The notes under the pieces were generated by a model, which worked only from the letters and a program-made list of their open reading frames with translations, had not been told where the DNA came from and did not search any database. The translations under genes and the position numbers were made by a program. A stretch of 64,000 nt of DNA from Sphingobacterium chungjuense (GTDB taxonomy: Bacteria > Bacteroidota > Bacteroidia > Sphingobacteriales > Sphingobacteriaceae), in NCBI RefSeq assembly GCF_011316935.1, contig NZ_WLYS01000003.1, positions 558,001-622,000 on the forward strand, read 5' to 3'. How positions within the stretch are numbered: position 1 is the first letter of the stretch; each line of letters starts with the position of its first letter. Positions 19,001 to 26,835 of the stretch are shown piece after piece.

Positions 19001-19244
19001 AGGTAAATTGGTCGGCATGCCAGTACCGGGAACCGGAACGGCCGTGTGGTGGGAATCACAAATCGATCCGACCATCGTGTTCGGTATCCCAATGATCGGA
19101 ACAATTGGCAAAGAAGGTCGCACGACAGAAAATATGCAAGTAAAACCGGATATCCGTGTTCCACTTCCGTATGAAGCTTTCTTAAATGGCGAAGATCCAC
19201 AGCTGAAAACTGCTGTAGAAGAGATGATGAAAGAAGTGAAGTAG
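16053..19244 (+). CDS. Tricorn-like S41 family peptidase, secreted
   Basis: This protein of about 1063 residues resembles tricorn protease. The start was placed at the ATG at 16053, because MRKLLVTACLLVPILLSAQ is a clean signal peptide; an ATG 18 bp upstream is also in frame. Residues about 25-650 are WD40/TolB-like propeller repeats, many with the SPDGK(S/Q)I pattern (ISPDGTSIVFGYKG, LSPDGKQIAYITRG, YSPDGKSIAFIED). A helical C1 region follows, then a PDZ domain (GDGLRVTEVLAGGPLDKANS). The S41 catalytic domain has ALVVDTRFNGGGWLHDDL and the probable nucleophile Ser in SEGNYSDAHIFPY. It should degrade peptides in the periplasm. It appears monocistronic and ends at a strong terminator. Confidence 0.93.
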   Translation: MRKLLVTACLLVPILLSAQEALWLRYPSISPDGTSIVFGYKGNLYKVAATGGDATPLTVGESHSMMPIWSRDGQSIAFANNRHGNFDVFVMPANGGQATRLTYNSADDYPYDFTADNASVYFGSARQAPAASVRFPSIRLFQNVYQVPTNGGRAKLVSAAGMDHAKLSPNGKQLVFQDRKGYEDAWRKHHTSSVTRDIWIYDLAKKNYLALTNEEIEHREPVFAQDGQSVFYLSEKDGTLNVYKKGLQGSNTQLTRFTKNPVRHLSISKNNTLAFTQDGAIYTLAEGGTPNKISVRINTDSGLPDVKNLPLSGDTREFKLSPDGKQIAYITRGELFVTSVEGDFTKRITETAGQERMLDWSPDSKTLIYAAERDSTGWGIYKTEIAKANEPYFFNASLLKESPILVNSHNNFAPKYSPDGKSIAFIEDRNILKVMPAAGGKAITLLPEGRNHSYADGDWGFEWSPDSRWLFVDDQRGFFLSGNTALVKADGTGELRHPILSGFGDGGAKWSQDGKIMTWESSRYGRKSLAFQGSREVDVFAAFFDQEAYDRFQLNKDEFKLLEEREKQDSTKKKTPAPEFVPNIENLRDRTVRLTINSSSISDYVMNKDLSKLFYLAAFEKGYDLWVTEPRTRETKILAKLGGSPSGLEISKDGKSLFMTNRGSLVKVDAESGKVTPISSKSEISLDAAAEREYMFHHAWLQVEKKFYDPKLHGIDWKGYKNTYARFLPHINNNYDFQELLSELLGELNASHTGGRYSPRPSNPDITPSLGLLYDELYTGDGLRVTEVLAGGPLDKANSKIDKGSTITEIDGKPLKANEDWAKQFNRKAGQYVHISGKTANGADFSENIKPISQGEENGLMYKRWIKSRQAYVDKISNGQIGYVHIEGMNDGSFRELYERAMGENADKKALVVDTRFNGGGWLHDDLNTFLSGKQYLQFAPQGNIVKGGEPASRWNKPSIVVMSEGNYSDAHIFPYIYKQNGLGKLVGMPVPGTGTAVWWESQIDPTIVFGIPMIGTIGKEGRTTENMQVKPDIRVPLPYEAFLNGEDPQLKTAVEEMMKEVK

Positions 19245-19270
19245 TTCGATATCGTTTCCTTCTAATATTC

Positions 19271-19298
19271 AAAAGCCTCGACGAAAGTCGGGGCTTTT
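19271..19298 (+). terminator. Intrinsic terminator after the tricorn-like gene; twin of the hairpin at 26766
   Basis: The 12-bp stem AAAAGCCTCGAC / GTCGGGGCTTTT closes on a GAAA tetraloop (one G-T pair). A 30-base core (19271-19300) recurs as an exact reverse complement at 26764-26793, so the two copies bracket the exporter island. Confidence 0.85.
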
Positions 19299-19427
19299 GC
19301 TTTGGAGGATACTTCTGGTAGATAGTCCATAAACAACTATAAAGTTTAACTTATTAAATTTTAAAGAAATATATTATCTACATTAAATATTTTTTTATAA
19401 ATTTAACTGACTAATCTTATAACTGAT

Positions 19428-20087
19428 ATGAGAACAACAGCTAGAATCAAAAACATAGACAACCTGTCTCTTCTATTTTCTGAATTAGACGATAAGACAA
19501 AAATCGCTATCAAGGGTGGAACTATAGATATACAGGAAGTGGAGATCTATGGACCAAACTCAACTGGTAATGGTTCGCCTGGCATGGTGGTACTACCTAA
19601 GCCTCCTGACTTTGATGGCGGCGGCGGAAGTCCAGGTGGCGGCGGTACTGGACCTGGTAGTCCACAACCAAATGAGAAAACATATGATGGCGGAACAATA
19701 GAAGAGGTTGTAGTAATCGGAATTACTAATAATAACGCCTATGATATTATGCAGTCAATTAGTAATGTCTTTACTGCGTTAGGTGCCGCCGCCAGCCATG
19801 CAGAAGTTAATCGTGCGATTGCTGGAATAAAAAGCATTCCCGGTTTAACTGCTGCGGGAGGAATACTAGGAGGTGCTGGAATCTATTTTAACATCGTTGA
19901 ATATAGAGATAACCCAAACTGGCAGGATGGGGGTCAAGTGATATTAGGCGGAGTTGCACTTATTTTAACTGCTATCCCAGTGACTTCACCAGTGGGTATT
20001 GGAATGGGACTCGCATTATCAGCATGGGAGCTCTATGAAGCCTATCAAAAAGCTCAAAATAATGGAGGAAACCAGTTACCACGATAG
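19428..20087 (+). CDS. Double-glycine-leader protein, putative secreted pore-forming toxin (bacteriocin-like)
   Basis: This 219-residue protein has no Sec signal. Residues 1-31 resemble a double-glycine leader: Leu20 at -12, Ile28 at -4 and GG at 30-31 (LDDKTKIAIKGG), the site cut by C39-peptidase exporters. A short acidic stretch (TIDIQEVEIYG) follows, then a Gly/Pro/Ser-rich linker (about 43-85). A second GGTI motif starts at residue 88 (GGTIEEVVVIG). The C-terminal 120 residues are hydrophobic and glycine-rich (TAAGGILGGAGIYFNIVEY, VILGGVALILTAIPVTSPVG, GIGMGLALSAWELYEAY). This resembles glycine-zipper or hairpin membrane inserters. Small membrane proteins and a C39 ABC exporter lie next to it. 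A toxin role is inferred from architecture and context; I do not recognise the family. Confidence 0.75.
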   Translation: MRTTARIKNIDNLSLLFSELDDKTKIAIKGGTIDIQEVEIYGPNSTGNGSPGMVVLPKPPDFDGGGGSPGGGGTGPGSPQPNEKTYDGGTIEEVVVIGITNNNAYDIMQSISNVFTALGAAASHAEVNRAIAGIKSIPGLTAAGGILGGAGIYFNIVEYRDNPNWQDGGQVILGGVALILTAIPVTSPVGIGMGLALSAWELYEAYQKAQNNGGNQLPR

Positions 20088-20092
20088 TTGTT

Positions 20093-20509
20093 ATGAAATT
20101 AATCTATAAAATCTATTATGTGATTTTCTCAAATTTTCAAAATCAAAAAGTAGATTTTCCATGGATTCTCGCGATGGTTTATATGGTTATTGGAACTGCT
20201 TCTTTTATTACTGGATTTGCTGTGATAACTAATCTATATGATCCTTTGAGAGATTTATTTGCTTTTCCAAAATTACCACGAAGATTATCGAACTTCATAT
20301 TCAGTATCTGCGTATTAGGCTTTTATTGGTTATTGCTATATTACATACTATTTAAAAAATTGAAAATTTCCAAGAAAGATGGAAGTAGTCCATATTATGA
20401 GTTTAATCCTACAAGAAAAGAAAGGTTGTTGATATGGATATTTATTTCTTCGTTGATTTTCTCTGCTCTCCCCTTAATAATCATTGAAATGGTTTTTATC
20501 AAATATTAG
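20093..20509 (+). CDS. Small membrane protein, putative immunity protein, copy 1
   Basis: This 138-residue protein starts 5 bp after the toxin-like gene. It has three hydrophobic segments (about 25-48, 66-88 and 112-134). A charged loop before the last one carries KISKKDGSSPYYEFNPTR. By hand alignment it shares about 93 of 137 positions with the next gene and fewer with the third. Position behind the GG-leader gene, small size, membrane nature and tandem duplication are the usual marks of immunity proteins. I do not recognise a named family, so a structural or export-accessory role remains possible. Confidence 0.75.
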   Translation: MKLIYKIYYVIFSNFQNQKVDFPWILAMVYMVIGTASFITGFAVITNLYDPLRDLFAFPKLPRRLSNFIFSICVLGFYWLLLYYILFKKLKISKKDGSSPYYEFNPTRKERLLIWIFISSLIFSALPLIIIEMVFIKY

Positions 20510-20572
20510 ATGCATTGAACACCATGTATCATTACTTGGCTTCATGCACAAATATCTTTAGTAAACAAGGTT

Positions 20573-20992
20573 ATGTATAGATTAATCTATAAGCTCTATT
20601 ATGTTATATTCTCCAATTTTTACAATCAAAAAATAGATTTCCCATGGGTTCCTGCGGTCTTTTATATATCTCTTTGTACTGCTTCTTTTACACTTGGAAT
20701 TGCTGTAATAACCGATCTTTATTACCCTCTGAGAGATTTATTTTCTCTCCCAGAATTACCACAAAAAGTATCGAACATGATAATAAACATATGTATATTA
20801 ATATCTTACTGGCTACTTTTTCACTATATTCTATTTAGAAAAATGAAAATCCCTAAGATAGATGGAAGTAGTCCATATTATGAATTTACTCCCACAAGAC
20901 ATGAAAGGCTTTTGATATGGATTTTTATTTTTTTGTTAATTTTTTCTGCTATACTTTTCAAATTGATTGAAATGGTATTTATCAAATATTAG
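20573..20992 (+). CDS. Small membrane protein, putative immunity protein, copy 2
   Basis: This 139-residue close paralogue of the preceding gene has the same three-segment layout and near-identical motifs (YYVIFSNFYNQK at the N-terminus, DGSSPYYEFTPTR in the loop, ending LIEMVFIKY). The 63-bp spacer before it and the identical codons around the stops (caaatattagatgca) indicate recent tandem duplication. Divergence is concentrated in the membrane segments, while the N-terminal strip and the DGSSPYYE loop are held constant. This pattern would fit immunity paralogues with shifting toxin specificity, an inference. Confidence 0.72.
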   Translation: MYRLIYKLYYVIFSNFYNQKIDFPWVPAVFYISLCTASFTLGIAVITDLYYPLRDLFSLPELPQKVSNMIINICILISYWLLFHYILFRKMKIPKIDGSSPYYEFTPTRHERLLIWIFIFLLIFSAILFKLIEMVFIKY

Positions 20993-21403
20993 ATGCAAAA
21001 TATATACAAAATTTTTTATGTAGCATTCTCCAATTTTCACGCAAGGAAAGAGTTACCCTGGCTCAGTACCATTACAATGCTAATTCTGCTTCTATTTTGT
21101 CTGTTTGTAGGATTATTGGACTTGCTTGGTATATTGAGCCAAACAATTAATCTATTTGCTTTTACAGAAGGGTACGGACATTTAGATAAAGTACCCTTTT
21201 TTATTTTCTTTTCGACATTGTTCTGGTGGATGTTGTCGTATCTATTTGTAAAAAAAATGAAAATATCGAAGAAAGATGGTACAAGTCCATACTATGAATA
21301 CACACCTACAAAGAGAGATAAAATTCTTGCTCCGATATTAGTGTTTATTATTGTAACGTATCCGGTAATCATATTCGGAATCAAACAATTGTTTGGTAGA
21401 TGA
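20993..21403 (+). CDS. Small membrane protein, putative immunity protein, copy 3 (diverged)
   Basis: This 136-residue protein begins directly at the base after the copy 2 stop codon. It keeps the family marks (IYKIFYVAFSNF, KKMKISKKDGTSPYYEYTPT) but the three membrane segments differ almost completely from copies 1 and 2, and the end is LFGR rather than MVFIKY. It is either an older duplicate or immunity to a different toxin variant. Co-translation with copy 2 is likely given the zero spacing. Confidence 0.72.
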   Translation: MQNIYKIFYVAFSNFHARKELPWLSTITMLILLLFCLFVGLLDLLGILSQTINLFAFTEGYGHLDKVPFFIFFSTLFWWMLSYLFVKKMKISKKDGTSPYYEYTPTKRDKILAPILVFIIVTYPVIIFGIKQLFGR

Positions 21404-21472
21404 AAACTCTAGATCATTAGTTCGATGCAACAAGCTCTATTTTTTAATGAGATGAATTTGTAAATAGGCATT

Positions 21473-21538
21473 ATGTATCGATTAATCTATAACGTTTATT
21501 ACGTGATATTCTCCAGTTTTCATATATCATTAGCATAA
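21473..21538 (+). pseudogene. Truncated fourth copy of the putative immunity gene
   Basis: An ATG-initiated 21-codon ORF (MYRLIYNVYYVIFSSFHISL plus Ala, then TAA) matches the first 16 residues of copy 2 (MYRLIYKLYYVIFSNF), with similar codons and the same preceding TT context. After that the sequence breaks off 6 bp before the TolC-type gene. It is a deletion remnant of a fourth tandem member. Confidence 0.8.
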
Positions 21539-21544
21539 CACATC

Positions 21545-22885
21545 ATGGTAAAGTATGGTAAAATGCAGTGGTTATCTTTAGCATGTCTATTTCTTTTTCT
21601 ATCACCACTATTCGCACAACAGACTATCACGCTAAATGACGCTATACGCTTGTTGGAGGAAAACAATATTGAAATTCGACAGATGCAATACAAAACGTCG
21701 CTATCTCACCAAGACGTGAAGGATGCAAAAAATGCCTTACTACCAATAATATCACTAGGAGCAAACCATAATTACATTTATGGTTTGACATTTGACCAAA
21801 TCTCAGGACAGCTGATTACTGGCAATCGCTGGACAAACTCGGCAAATGCTAATTTAGGCACTCAGGTTGTATTGTTCCAAGGATTTGCTTTACGCGATCA
21901 AATACGCACAACGGTCTTGACCCTGCAAGAGAATCACGCGCAAACACGTGTGTTAAACCGTGCCCTAAAATTACAAATGCTGCAGTTCTTCTTTAATGCT
22001 ACCATAAACCAAGCACTACATTCATCCAGTCTAAGTCAATTGAGATTTTCTCAAGAACAATTAGTGACACAAAAGGAACAGCTAGCCTTAGGGAGCAAAA
22101 CGCTTGTAGATGTCTCTTTGGCAGAAAGCCAAGTAGCGATAGATGAATACAATGTATTGACGAGTAAAAACAATAAGCAAGAAGCTTTGGTTAACCTCAA
22201 ACAACTAATCAACATGCCATATACAGACAGTATTCAATTAATAATACCACAAGAATTTGTCTCCCAAGATGATATGCTGAGCACCGAAACAACGCTTTTT
22301 TTGTCTATCGCTCAAACCCCTGAGATAGCGCAAGCCAATGCTCAACTGAAAAAGGCCATACTGGAAAAAGCAATGGCAAAAAACAGATACTTACCTTCAC
22401 TATCATTTTCAGGAGGATATGGTACAAATTATTCATCTGAGAGACGGGACTTCACAACCGGAAGGTATATGTCGCTTTTGGATCAAATAGGGCAAAATGA
22501 ATCACTAAATCTAGGCGTTTCTTTATCTGCACCTATTTTCGATGGCTTCAGAGTGAAAAGTGCAAAGAAGAGAGCACATTTACAATTTTTAATTCAGACC
22601 GAGGAATTACAAAAAGTAGAGGTTGAACAAGAAAAGATTTATAGGCTGGCGCTCCAAGAGATGCAAAGATCTCATCAAGAACATTTAGTGTCTCAAAAAA
22701 GATTTGAAAGCCTAGAAACAGCACTAAATGCTATGGCCGCTAGGTATGAACTCGGTGTAGCATCTGCTATAGATTATAATAAAGCCCTATTAGATCGAAA
22801 TCTTGCTGAATTTAATGTCATTACTTCAAAATATAGTAAGATCTATGCACAATATTTACTTGCCATTCTATGTGACTACTATTGA
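21545..22885 (+). CDS. TolC-family outer-membrane efflux channel
   Basis: This 446-residue outer-membrane protein forms the exit duct of a type I secretion system. It has a signal peptide ending CLFLFLSPLFAQ; an in-frame ATG at 21563 would give a shorter signal. TITLNDAIRLLEENN starts the mature part, a hallmark of TolC-family proteins. Two long helical repeats follow, with the second-repeat marks YLPSLSFSGGYG, LGVSLSAPIFDGF and YELGVASAIDYNKALLDRN. Length is typical. It is convergent with the adaptor and exporter genes, 31 bp away, so the three envelope parts are together but split over two transcripts. Confidence 0.92.
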   Translation: MVKYGKMQWLSLACLFLFLSPLFAQQTITLNDAIRLLEENNIEIRQMQYKTSLSHQDVKDAKNALLPIISLGANHNYIYGLTFDQISGQLITGNRWTNSANANLGTQVVLFQGFALRDQIRTTVLTLQENHAQTRVLNRALKLQMLQFFFNATINQALHSSSLSQLRFSQEQLVTQKEQLALGSKTLVDVSLAESQVAIDEYNVLTSKNNKQEALVNLKQLINMPYTDSIQLIIPQEFVSQDDMLSTETTLFLSIAQTPEIAQANAQLKKAILEKAMAKNRYLPSLSFSGGYGTNYSSERRDFTTGRYMSLLDQIGQNESLNLGVSLSAPIFDGFRVKSAKKRAHLQFLIQTEELQKVEVEQEKIYRLALQEMQRSHQEHLVSQKRFESLETALNAMAARYELGVASAIDYNKALLDRNLAEFNVITSKYSKIYAQYLLAILCDYY

Positions 22886-22916
22886 CTTCTTGTATATTCT
22901 AAACTAATTAAACCAG

Positions 22917-24236
22917 TTAGTTTGTTCTATATTTTAAGTTGTCAAACAATCTTTCTATCAATCTTCTATCATTAGTAATGATTTCTGCTATCCCTTTTGC
23001 CTCGTATTTAAAGTTTAAAACCGATCCATAGTTTGTTTTCAGCTGTTCTGGAAAAGACACCGCAACGAGATAATTATTAATCTCACCTTGCGTGGTTCTG
23101 ACGACATTCGTAGTTAACGATATCGCTTTGACAACACCTTTGATTGCGCCGTACTCATTATAAGGGTAATCGTCTAATTTCACGATGACTTCTTGACCTA
23201 TTGCTATCTTTCCAGCTCCTTTATTCGGTAACATCACCTCTCCCACTAATTGATTATCCTTTGGAATAACCGTAAAAATCTCTTCGCCGGCTTGTATAAA
23301 TTGATTATTGTTCCAAAATTTCAAAAACTGTACTTGTCCGTCAAATGGAGCCTTGAAAACATACTTTTGTTCCCATAATTTAATCTCATCTAACAATTTA
23401 TTATAACTAGCTATGACATACGATCTAATCTCCTGTTCTTTCTCAGGATTTTGTACTTCAATCTCTTCAATTTTGCCTTTTGTCAGCATGGATTGCTGTC
23501 TTGCATTTATCAAATTATTCAAATTATTTTGGTAACTCTCTCTGCTATTATTATACGAGACCTTACTATTATCCAATTCAGATTCACTTATCACTTTTTT
23601 TAAAAACAACAGAGAATCTCTTGTATAAATCCTTAGTGCATGTTCCAAAGAATTGGAACCCATATCTAACCGATTTTGAGCGACACGAATTACCTCTTCC
23701 TGCTCTACTAGAGCTCGATTGAGGGCCGCATGTTGTTTATCAAGAAGCCTTCCTTCTCTATAATTTTTAAACTCTTCTAATGAATTTAAAAAAATAAAAT
23801 ACTTCTCGTTTAATTCCCCAATTGAAAAATTTTGCGGCATTGCTTTTTTTAAGTTTAGAATATCCTCACCAAATGGGTTGTAACGCTTCAATAAACTATC
23901 AATGAAGTACACATTTTTGGGATTTGCAGCATTCCTCAGGTACGCAAGCATCTCCCCTTCTAATACTTTGTCGGAAGATTCAAACAAAGTAAGATTCAGC
24001 CGTCCATTAACTTCAGCCACTAACTTTATAGGGGAGACATTCGAATTAATTACAATTTCCCCAACAATGACGTCAGGATATCTTACAACCCAACCAAAAA
24101 ATAAAAGCAACGTTAGGACGAACATTACTACACCTGTGACATATAGTCCAAAAGTGGTCGGAATCCTTGTAATGATCTCTTGTACATGCTCGGTTCTCCC
24201 GTAAACATCATTTAATTTTTCTTCGGAATTATCCAT
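22917..24236 (-). CDS. HlyD-type membrane-fusion adaptor of the exporter
   Basis: This 439-residue periplasmic adaptor bridges the ABC exporter and the TolC-type channel. One transmembrane helix lies near the N-terminus (FGLYVTGVVMFVLTLLLFFG), followed by a biotinyl-lipoyl half-motif (VSPIKLVAEVNGRLN). A long coiled-coil hairpin (about 130-290) comes next, then the second half-motif (KYVFKAPFDGQVQFL) and a beta-barrel region (MLPNKGAGKIAIGQEVIVKL). Its ATG directly abuts the stop codon of the exporter gene, so the two are translationally coupled. A weak 7-bp inverted repeat (22901-22907 / 22917-22923) sits at its stop codon. Confidence 0.93.
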   Translation of the reverse strand: MDNSEEKLNDVYGRTEHVQEIITRIPTTFGLYVTGVVMFVLTLLLFFGWVVRYPDVIVGEIVINSNVSPIKLVAEVNGRLNLTLFESSDKVLEGEMLAYLRNAANPKNVYFIDSLLKRYNPFGEDILNLKKAMPQNFSIGELNEKYFIFLNSLEEFKNYREGRLLDKQHAALNRALVEQEEVIRVAQNRLDMGSNSLEHALRIYTRDSLLFLKKVISESELDNSKVSYNNSRESYQNNLNNLINARQQSMLTKGKIEEIEVQNPEKEQEIRSYVIASYNKLLDEIKLWEQKYVFKAPFDGQVQFLKFWNNNQFIQAGEEIFTVIPKDNQLVGEVMLPNKGAGKIAIGQEVIVKLDDYPYNEYGAIKGVVKAISLTTNVVRTTQGEINNYLVAVSFPEQLKTNYGSVLNFKYEAKGIAEIITNDRRLIERLFDNLKYRTN

Positions 24237-26462
24237 TTACATCGGATTACTGTTTTCAGATGACTCTTTTAAATCGTACTGTGCTTGTACTAATGTCAAG
24301 TACCTGCCCTTCCTTGACATAAGACTTTCGTGATTCCCCGTTTCAACGATAGTGCCATCCTGCATTACTATTATTTGATCAGCCTTCATGATCGTACTTA
24401 ACCGATGAGCAACTATAACTACTGTCTTTCCTTTAAATACTTCATCTAAAGCATCTACAATTTTTTGTTCATTCACCATATCTAAAGCGTTAGTTGCCTC
24501 GTCAAAAAACAAGTAATCAGGATCTTTATATAATGCTCTAGCAATCAAGACGCGTTGCTTTTGTCCTCCGCTTAATCCTCTCCCCTGCTCTCCCATCATT
24601 GTTTGATATCCTAATGGAAGTCGCTCAATTTCCAGAGCAATATTGGCAGTACTTACCGCTTTTTTAAGTAGCTCGTAATCAACAAATTCATCATCTAATA
24701 CAATATTATTCAGGATAGTGTCGTTGAAGATTTTTCCATCCTGCATAACTGCCCCACACTTTTCTCGCCATTGCTTTAAACTGATATTATTTACATTCAT
24801 GTTTCCAATCATAACTTCCCCATACGATGGTTTATACAAACGAAGTAAAAGTTTTAACAATGTAGATTTACCACTACCACTATCTCCTACAATAGCAGTA
24901 ACTTTTCCCTCAGGAATTATCATATTTACACCCTTTAAGACCAAATTTGAGTTTGAACTATATTTAAATGCGACATTAAGTACCAATAAGTCTTTCCTAT
25001 CTGGTAAGCTCACATGATTACTACCAACTTCGTCGTGTTCATCGGACATTTGATGAATTTCATTTAAGCGAAGAAAACTAATCTGCGCAAACTGAAAAGA
25101 TATAATAAACTGAATAAATTGCGTTACTGGTCCATTTAGCATTCCGATAATGAATTGGGTTGAAATCATGACTCCGAAAGTAATTTCTCCAGCAATAACA
25201 GCTTTAGCGCAATAAAAAGTAATCAATAGGTTTTTTAACGAATCTATAAATTGTCCTCCCGAGTTTTGGGAGTTGGTGACATTTAAAACTCGCAAATTTA
25301 CCTTATACAGTCTTGCTTGTATATCTTCCCATTTCCACCGTTTCTGCTTTTCGTAATTGTTTATCTTAATATCTTGTATACTGCTAATAGTTTCCAGCCA
25401 ATAACTTTGATTTTTAGAAACAAGTTCAAAGTACTCCCAATCCAATTTCTTTCTTAGACCTAAAAAAGCAAGTACCCAGCATACATAGAGGATACTTCCC
25501 AAGAGGAAAATGAGAAATATAGTATCATTATAAATCAAAAGAATTACACCAAACACAACAAAGGTTATGGTAGAAAATATCATGTTTAGAGAATTATTCA
25601 TAATAAAACTCCTGATTCGTTCATGATCATTCGCTCTTTGTATGATATCTCCTGCCATTTTGTTTTCGAAAAAGGTAATAGGTAATTGCATCAACTTTAT
25701 CAAGTAGTCTGAAATTAAAGCAATGTTGACTCTAGATGTAATATGTAGCAGAATCCAATCGCGCACAACATTCGAAAGTAAAACACTAAAAATAATCGCG
25801 ATATTAGCCACTAAAACTATGTTGATGAAGTCTAGATCATTTATCTGTATTCCGACATCGATAACGGCCTTAGAAATAAATGGAAGAAATGCTTGCAGTA
25901 TGGTTACTAGCAACATTATCACAAGAAGGTTGGTGAAACTTTTTTTGTAAGGTTTAAAATAGGATAAGAAGTTTTCTAAAGTCTTTTTACGTTCTATTTT
26001 CTCTGATACTTCCCTTTGGTAGAAATCACCTTGAGGTTCCAAAGCTATTAGTGCACCTCTTCCTTCATTTTTATTATACCATTTCTCAATAAAGTCTGAA
26101 ACATTATATTTCAAAAACCCTTTTGCGGGATCTGATATATAGACAACGCTATTTAACATCTGCTTTTTTGGCAGAATTTTATATACAACAACAAAATGAC
26201 TATTATCCCAGTGAATTATAGCTGGTAATGGAACTTTTAAAATTAAATCATCAATCAAACACTTGATAGATAATGTTCTCAAACCTATGCTTTCTGCTGC
26301 ATGACTGAGATCTAAAAATGAAACTCCTTCTCTCGTACTGCCGCACCTATCTCTTAAATACTGAAGTGAATAAAATTTTCCATAGAACTTAGCAATCATT
26401 TTTAGACACGCCGGACCGCAATCCATTATATCCAACTGTCTGTCATTTGGGAATGATCGCAT
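24237..26462 (-). CDS. Peptidase-containing ABC exporter (C39 bacteriocin processing and export)
   Basis: This 741-residue exporter both cuts the leader of a double-glycine substrate and pumps it out. The N-terminal C39 peptidase has oxyanion Gln9, nucleophile Cys15 in DCGPACL, His89 in WDNSHFVVVY and Asp111 in YISDPAKG, so all catalytic residues are present. A six-helix membrane domain covers about 165-470. The ATPase domain has Walker A GDSGSGKST from residue 526, signature LSGGQ at 630, Walker B YLFFDEATNALD and the switch His in VAHRLST. The only GG-leader gene nearby is at 19428, the obvious substrate. It is first in the operon with the HlyD adaptor. Codon use is AT-rich, like the rest of the island. 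Confidence 0.96.
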   Translation of the reverse strand: MRSFPNDRQLDIMDCGPACLKMIAKFYGKFYSLQYLRDRCGSTREGVSFLDLSHAAESIGLRTLSIKCLIDDLILKVPLPAIIHWDNSHFVVVYKILPKKQMLNSVVYISDPAKGFLKYNVSDFIEKWYNKNEGRGALIALEPQGDFYQREVSEKIERKKTLENFLSYFKPYKKSFTNLLVIMLLVTILQAFLPFISKAVIDVGIQINDLDFINIVLVANIAIIFSVLLSNVVRDWILLHITSRVNIALISDYLIKLMQLPITFFENKMAGDIIQRANDHERIRSFIMNNSLNMIFSTITFVVFGVILLIYNDTIFLIFLLGSILYVCWVLAFLGLRKKLDWEYFELVSKNQSYWLETISSIQDIKINNYEKQKRWKWEDIQARLYKVNLRVLNVTNSQNSGGQFIDSLKNLLITFYCAKAVIAGEITFGVMISTQFIIGMLNGPVTQFIQFIISFQFAQISFLRLNEIHQMSDEHDEVGSNHVSLPDRKDLLVLNVAFKYSSNSNLVLKGVNMIIPEGKVTAIVGDSGSGKSTLLKLLLRLYKPSYGEVMIGNMNVNNISLKQWREKCGAVMQDGKIFNDTILNNIVLDDEFVDYELLKKAVSTANIALEIERLPLGYQTMMGEQGRGLSGGQKQRVLIARALYKDPDYLFFDEATNALDMVNEQKIVDALDEVFKGKTVVIVAHRLSTIMKADQIIVMQDGTIVETGNHESLMSRKGRYLTLVQAQYDLKESSENSNPM

Positions 26463-26835
26463 TTATTTAAGTTAAATTTTTTTAATAATTAAATATAATT
26501 AAAAAGAAATATAGTAAATAAAAATATAAAATATAAATTTAATATACATTAAAATTACACATCAAAGCGATTAGTTATAATTTACTCATGCAGCTATTTA
26601 TATAAGTATACACTCTATTAGTTTCGCCATGAGATCAGCAATTAACGAATGTTTACGCTGAGATATATATTGTAATTAATTAATGAGATATTTACATTCT
26701 TAATAAATAATACAATCCTCTCTTAAAAAAATCAGATTAAGTTCTTGAGCAGCATTCAAAAATGCAAAAGCCCCGACTTTCGTCGAGGCTTTTGCTTTCT
26801 TGGCACTTTTTATAAGCTAGATCTTCTTCAATTTA
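26463..26835. other. AT-rich intergenic region between exporter operon and PaaE-like gene
   Basis: This 373-bp stretch is very rich in A and T over the first 240 bases. It must contain the promoter of the exporter operon, though no clear TAnnTTTG box was found on the minus strand. Near its right end sits the terminator hairpin of the PaaE-like gene. No ORF is credible. Confidence 0.6.
26766..26793 (-). terminator. Intrinsic terminator after the PaaE-like gene; twin of the hairpin at 19271
   Basis: Read on the minus strand it is AAAAGCCTCGAC, loop GAAA, GTCGGGGCTTTT, identical to the hairpin that ends the tricorn-like gene on the plus strand. It lies 43 bp past the PaaE-like stop codon. Confidence 0.85.

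Noticed and set aside
19600..19680. Gly-rich tract in the effector read as a collagen-like or repeat-toxin (RTX) region
   Set aside because: There is no GxY triplet periodicity and no GGxGxDxxx nonapeptide; it is a short flexible linker.
19245..26835. The exporter island as a transposon or integrative element
   Set aside because: No transposase, integrase, direct repeats or tRNA end was seen. The inverted repeats are terminators of the flanking genes.
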